Positions 5,327 to 7,421 of a DNA stretch of 7,421 bases are shown piece by piece. This DNA comes from Pseudomonadota bacterium (GTDB taxonomy: Bacteria > Pseudomonadota > Alphaproteobacteria > Rhizobiales > Rhizobiaceae), in the NCBI GenBank assembly GCA_023444445.1, contig JAEXMK010000181.1, forward strand, positions 1 through 7,421. Reading direction: 5' to 3'. A program made the translations under genes and the position numbers. How positions within the stretch are numbered: the first letter of the stretch is position 1; each line of letters begins with the position of its first letter. The notes under the pieces were generated by a model, which was given only the letters and a program-made list of their open reading frames with translations, did not search any database and was not told the origin of the DNA.

Positions 5327-6538
5327 ATGGCCAAACAGAAAGTCGCAATGCTGACCGCGGGTGGCCTTGCGCCCTGTCTCTCTTCGGCCGTGGGTGGCCT
5401 GATCGAACGTTACAGCGAAATCGCGCCTGAAATCGACATCATCGCTTACCGCTCCGGTTACCAGGGCGTGCTTCTGGGCGACCGTATAGAGATCACGAAG
5501 GATATGCGTGAAAAGGCGCATCTGCTGCACCGTTACGGCGGCTCGCCGATCGGCAACAGCCGCGTCAAGCTCACCAATGCTGCCGATTGCGCCAAGCGTG
5601 GCCTCGTCAAGGAAGGCGACAATCCGCTGCGCGTCGCCGCCGAACGGCTGGCGGCTGACGGCATCACCATTCTCCACACCATCGGTGGCGACGACACCAA
5701 CACGACGGCTGCGGACCTTGCAGCCTATCTCGGCGCCAACGGCTACAACCTCACCGTCGTCGGCCTGCCAAAGACGGTGGATAACGACGTCGTGCCGATC
5801 AAGCAGTCGCTCGGCGCTTGGACGGCCGCGGAAGTCGGCGCCGCCTTCTTCGACAATGTCAGCAACGAGCAGAGCGCGGCCCCGAAAACCTTCGTTATCC
5901 ATGAAGTCATGGGCCGCCACTGCGGCTGGCTGACGGCCGCCACCGCCCGTGCCTATATTCAGAAGACCAGCCGCAACGACTATGTCGAAGGCCTGATGAT
6001 GAACGCGCAGATGAAGAACATAGACGGCATCTACCTGCCGGAAATGGCCTTCGACATCGAAGCGGAAGCCGAGCGCCTCAAGGAAATCATGGACAGACAC
6101 GGCTATGTGACGCTGTTCGTTTCGGAAGGCGCCGGCCTTGATTCGATCGTAGCCGAACGTGAAGCCTCCGGCGAAGCCGTCAAGCGTGACGCCTTCGGTC
6201 ACGTCAAGATCGACACCATCAATGTCGGCGGCTGGTTCCAGAAGCAGTTTGCCAGCCTCATCGGCGCGGAACGCTCCATGGTGCAGAAATCAGGCTATTT
6301 TGCCCGCTCCGCTCCGGCCAATGGTGATGACCTGCGCCTCATCCAGGGCATGGTCGATCTCGCCGTTGAAAGCGCCCTCAACAAGGTCTCCGGCGTCACC
6401 GGACATGACGAAGACCAGAATGGCAAATTGCGGACCATCGAGTTTCCGCGTATCAAGGGCGGGAAGCATTTCGACCTCTCTGCAAAATGGTTTACCGAAG
6501 TGATGGAACACGTCGGTCAGCCGTTCACAGCGGCCTGA
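5327..6538 (+). CDS. pfp: Pyrophosphate-dependent 6-phosphofructokinase
   Basis: A 403-residue cytoplasmic enzyme that reversibly converts fructose 6-phosphate and PPi to fructose 1,6-bisphosphate and Pi. It belongs to the phosphofructokinase A superfamily. The residues that tell the phosphoryl donor are visible. GGDDTN at 120-125 has Asp at the position where ATP-using enzymes have the second Gly of GGDGS. PKTVDND at 148-154 has Lys where ATP-using enzymes have Gly; Asp152 is the expected catalytic base. The substrate-binding motif MGRHCGW is at 195-201, and the N-terminal glycine-rich TAGGLAPCLSSAVGGL at 10-25. The length suits the bacterial PPi-PFK group and is longer than E. coli PfkA (about 320). 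A good ribosome-binding site lies just upstream. No terminator follows; a transporter gene begins 52 nt downstream. Because the reaction is reversible, it may serve gluconeogenesis as well as glycolysis in organisms that rely mainly on the Entner-Doudoroff route. That role is inferred. Confidence 0.96.
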   Translation: MAKQKVAMLTAGGLAPCLSSAVGGLIERYSEIAPEIDIIAYRSGYQGVLLGDRIEITKDMREKAHLLHRYGGSPIGNSRVKLTNAADCAKRGLVKEGDNPLRVAAERLAADGITILHTIGGDDTNTTAADLAAYLGANGYNLTVVGLPKTVDNDVVPIKQSLGAWTAAEVGAAFFDNVSNEQSAAPKTFVIHEVMGRHCGWLTAATARAYIQKTSRNDYVEGLMMNAQMKNIDGIYLPEMAFDIEAEAERLKEIMDRHGYVTLFVSEGAGLDSIVAEREASGEAVKRDAFGHVKIDTINVGGWFQKQFASLIGAERSMVQKSGYFARSAPANGDDLRLIQGMVDLAVESALNKVSGVTGHDEDQNGKLRTIEFPRIKGGKHFDLSAKWFTEVMEHVGQPFTAA

Positions 6539-6590
6539 TTTTACGATAGTCTGAAATAAGACGGCGACAGGGAGGGCAAGGAGGAAGAGA

Positions 6591-7226
6591 ATGTCCGGAC
6601 AGGCGTGGCTGATTTTCTGTGCAGCATGTGCCATTGTGTTCGCACTTCCCTCTCCCCTTGTATTCTCTGTCGCCTCCTATGCTGCCATTCGCGGCAGGAA
6701 GACGGTCTTCGCCTCCGTTGGCGGCGGCGCGCTTGGCATCGTCACGGCCATGACGATTTCCGCCATTCCGGTAGCCGGCCTCGTCTATCTCCCGCAATCC
6801 TTCGTCGAAATCGTGCAATGGGCAGGCATCGGCTGGCTGATGCTCTTCCTGTTATGGACTTTCGCCACGCCTGCCGCCCAGGCGGCCAATGCCGACAATG
6901 ACAATCTGCCGGGTAAATCCTGGAGCGGCATCTTCCGCGACTGTTACGCCATTGCCGCCTTGCGCCCGCGCTATTTCGCTTTCTTCCTGGCGCTGCTGCC
7001 GCAATTCGTTTCCACATCGGGCAATGCCGTTGAAACATTCGCCATGGCGCAGGCCGCTATCCTGGTTCTGGCATGTGTGACTCTGGCTGCGCAGGCCATG
7101 TTCGCCGCCCCGACGCTTGCGCTGGTACGCCGCATGTCCGGCGATAAAAAAATCCGGCCGAAATACCGAACCCACTTCATTTCCGGCCGTGCCGTCAGTG
7201 CCGGATACAGGCGGATCGCCGCCTGA
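6591..7226 (+). CDS. LysE/RhtB-family amino-acid exporter-like membrane protein
   Basis: A 211-residue integral membrane protein resembling LysE/RhtB exporters, which drive amino acids or related metabolites out of the cell. Hydrophobic segments lie at about 5-30, 41-67, 71-92, 119-140 and 148-178. The family's first-helix signature (PGP, then GxxxGR) appears here in altered form: LPSP at 19-22 followed by AAIRGRKTV at 31-39. The second signature, usually NPK...FFLAFLPQFV, is ALRPRYFAFFLALLPQFV at 123-140. The polar loop 95-118 is short. The C-terminal 30 residues are basic (KKIRPKYR, GYRR) and would be cytoplasmic under the positive-inside rule. AAGGAGG (6578-6584) lies six nt before the ATG, the strongest ribosome-binding site in the window. 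It follows pfp by 52 nt with no terminator between, so co-transcription is plausible; the substrate is unknown. Altered motifs make it a divergent member. Confidence 0.82.
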   Translation: MSGQAWLIFCAACAIVFALPSPLVFSVASYAAIRGRKTVFASVGGGALGIVTAMTISAIPVAGLVYLPQSFVEIVQWAGIGWLMLFLLWTFATPAAQAANADNDNLPGKSWSGIFRDCYAIAALRPRYFAFFLALLPQFVSTSGNAVETFAMAQAAILVLACVTLAAQAMFAAPTLALVRRMSGDKKIRPKYRTHFISGRAVSAGYRRIAA

Positions 7227-7253
7227 AAATCTGCCTGAAAGCCGGAGTGCCAC

Positions 7254-7303
7254 GTCCCGCTTGCCGCTTTCCTTACAATAGGTTAATGAAAGCGCGACGG
7301 GAC
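7254..7303. repeat. 50-nt two-part stem-loop downstream of the exporter gene
   Basis: GTCCCG (7254-7259) pairs with CGGGAC (7298-7303), and, inside a 5/3-nt internal loop, CGCTTTC (7265-7271) pairs with GAAAGCG (7288-7294), leaving a 16-nt AT-rich loop. It begins 27 nt after the exporter stop. No T-run follows on either strand, so it is not a textbook intrinsic terminator. It could block 3' exonucleases, pause transcription or sit in the leader of the next gene. Confidence 0.5.
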
Positions 7304-7361
7304 ACTGCCTGCTTCGCTTGACGCGGGGGTATCGAGAGACAGGCATAACGAAGGCGGCAAC

Positions 7362-7421
7362 ATGCGAAATTCGGGCAAATTCCGCGGAAGAAGTGCACTT
7401 CTTCTGTCTTCCACCGTGGGT
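7362..7421 (+). CDS. Probable start of a further gene, cut by the window end
   Basis: An ATG at 7362 opens a frame that stays open for the remaining 20 codons, giving MRNSGKFRGRSALLLSSTVG. AAGGCGG (7351-7357) lies four nt before it and may serve as a ribosome-binding site. The basic N-terminus followed by a hydrophobic run looks like the beginning of a signal peptide or a membrane anchor, so an exported or membrane protein is plausible. Twenty codons are too few to name a family. The call rests on the start context, on the frame being open, and on there being room for a gene after a 135-nt spacer. Confidence 0.45.
   Translation, partial: MRNSGKFRGRSALLLSSTVG
7387..7404. repeat. Perfect 18-bp palindrome
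   Basis: GAAGAAGTGCACTTCTTC reads the same on both strands with no spacer. It falls at codons 9 to 15 of the probable partial gene, so it may simply reflect coding choice. As a spacer-less palindrome it would suit a dimeric DNA-binding protein better than an RNA hairpin. Confidence 0.5.

Noticed and set aside
5261..6202. 313-codon open frame antisense to pfp
   Set aside because: It lies almost entirely opposite pfp, whose motifs are unmistakable. Its translation has no recognisable domain, and long antisense frames are common in high-GC genes. No ribosome-binding site supports it.
6852..7346. 164-codon minus-strand frame over the exporter 3' half and the following spacer
   Set aside because: Mostly antisense to the exporter gene, with low-complexity basic composition and no family resemblance.
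7318..7348. TTGACG followed by GCATAA as a promoter for the last gene
   Set aside because: Spacing is 19 bp with a poor -10, and the predicted start would leave almost no leader for the ribosome-binding site.

Overview
The window looks like ordinary chromosomal DNA from an alphaproteobacterium of the Rhizobiaceae, most likely the Agrobacterium/Rhizobium group. The reasons are the high-GC coding style, a type-A RNase P RNA, a PPi-dependent phosphofructokinase, and compact genes with short spacers. The genus is inferred from recalled family resemblance, not from a database search. I see no transposase, integrase, CRISPR array, tRNA, phage gene or compositional break, and nothing that amounts to an undescribed system. 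The observations below are local oddities.

Layout. The left part is read leftward (minus strand). In order of transcription: a TerB-J-domain co-chaperone-like gene (4255-4995); an AmpD/AmiD-type N-acetylmuramoyl-L-alanine amidase (3479-4258) that overlaps it by 4 nt; a candidate intrinsic terminator (about 3424-3446); a 247-nt spacer holding a strong 30-nt dyad; a small exported lytic transglycosylase (2692-3231); two tandem paralogous FAD-dependent oxidoreductases of the sarcosine-oxidase/DAO type (1412-2599 and 162-1352); and the 5' portion of rnpB, the RNase P RNA (1 to about 105), cut by the window edge.

A 331-nt divergent intergenic region (4996-5326) separates these from the rightward genes: pfp, the PPi-dependent 6-phosphofructokinase (5327-6538), and, 52 nt downstream, a LysE/RhtB-type transporter (6591-7226). 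The last 195 nt hold a 50-nt stem-loop and the first 20 codons of a probable further gene, whose reading frame runs off the window.

How the genes fit together. The lytic transglycosylase and the amidase act on related peptidoglycan bonds (glycan-strand cleavage and removal of the stem peptide), so the leftward cluster has a murein-turnover flavour. The J-protein is translationally linked to the amidase but has no obvious functional tie to it. The flavoproteins probably oxidise a secondary amine or N-alkylated amino acid; the substrate cannot be read from the sequence. pfp provides a reversible, PPi-linked fructose-6-phosphate/fructose-1,6-bisphosphate step. The LysE-type exporter may be co-transcribed with it only because of position.
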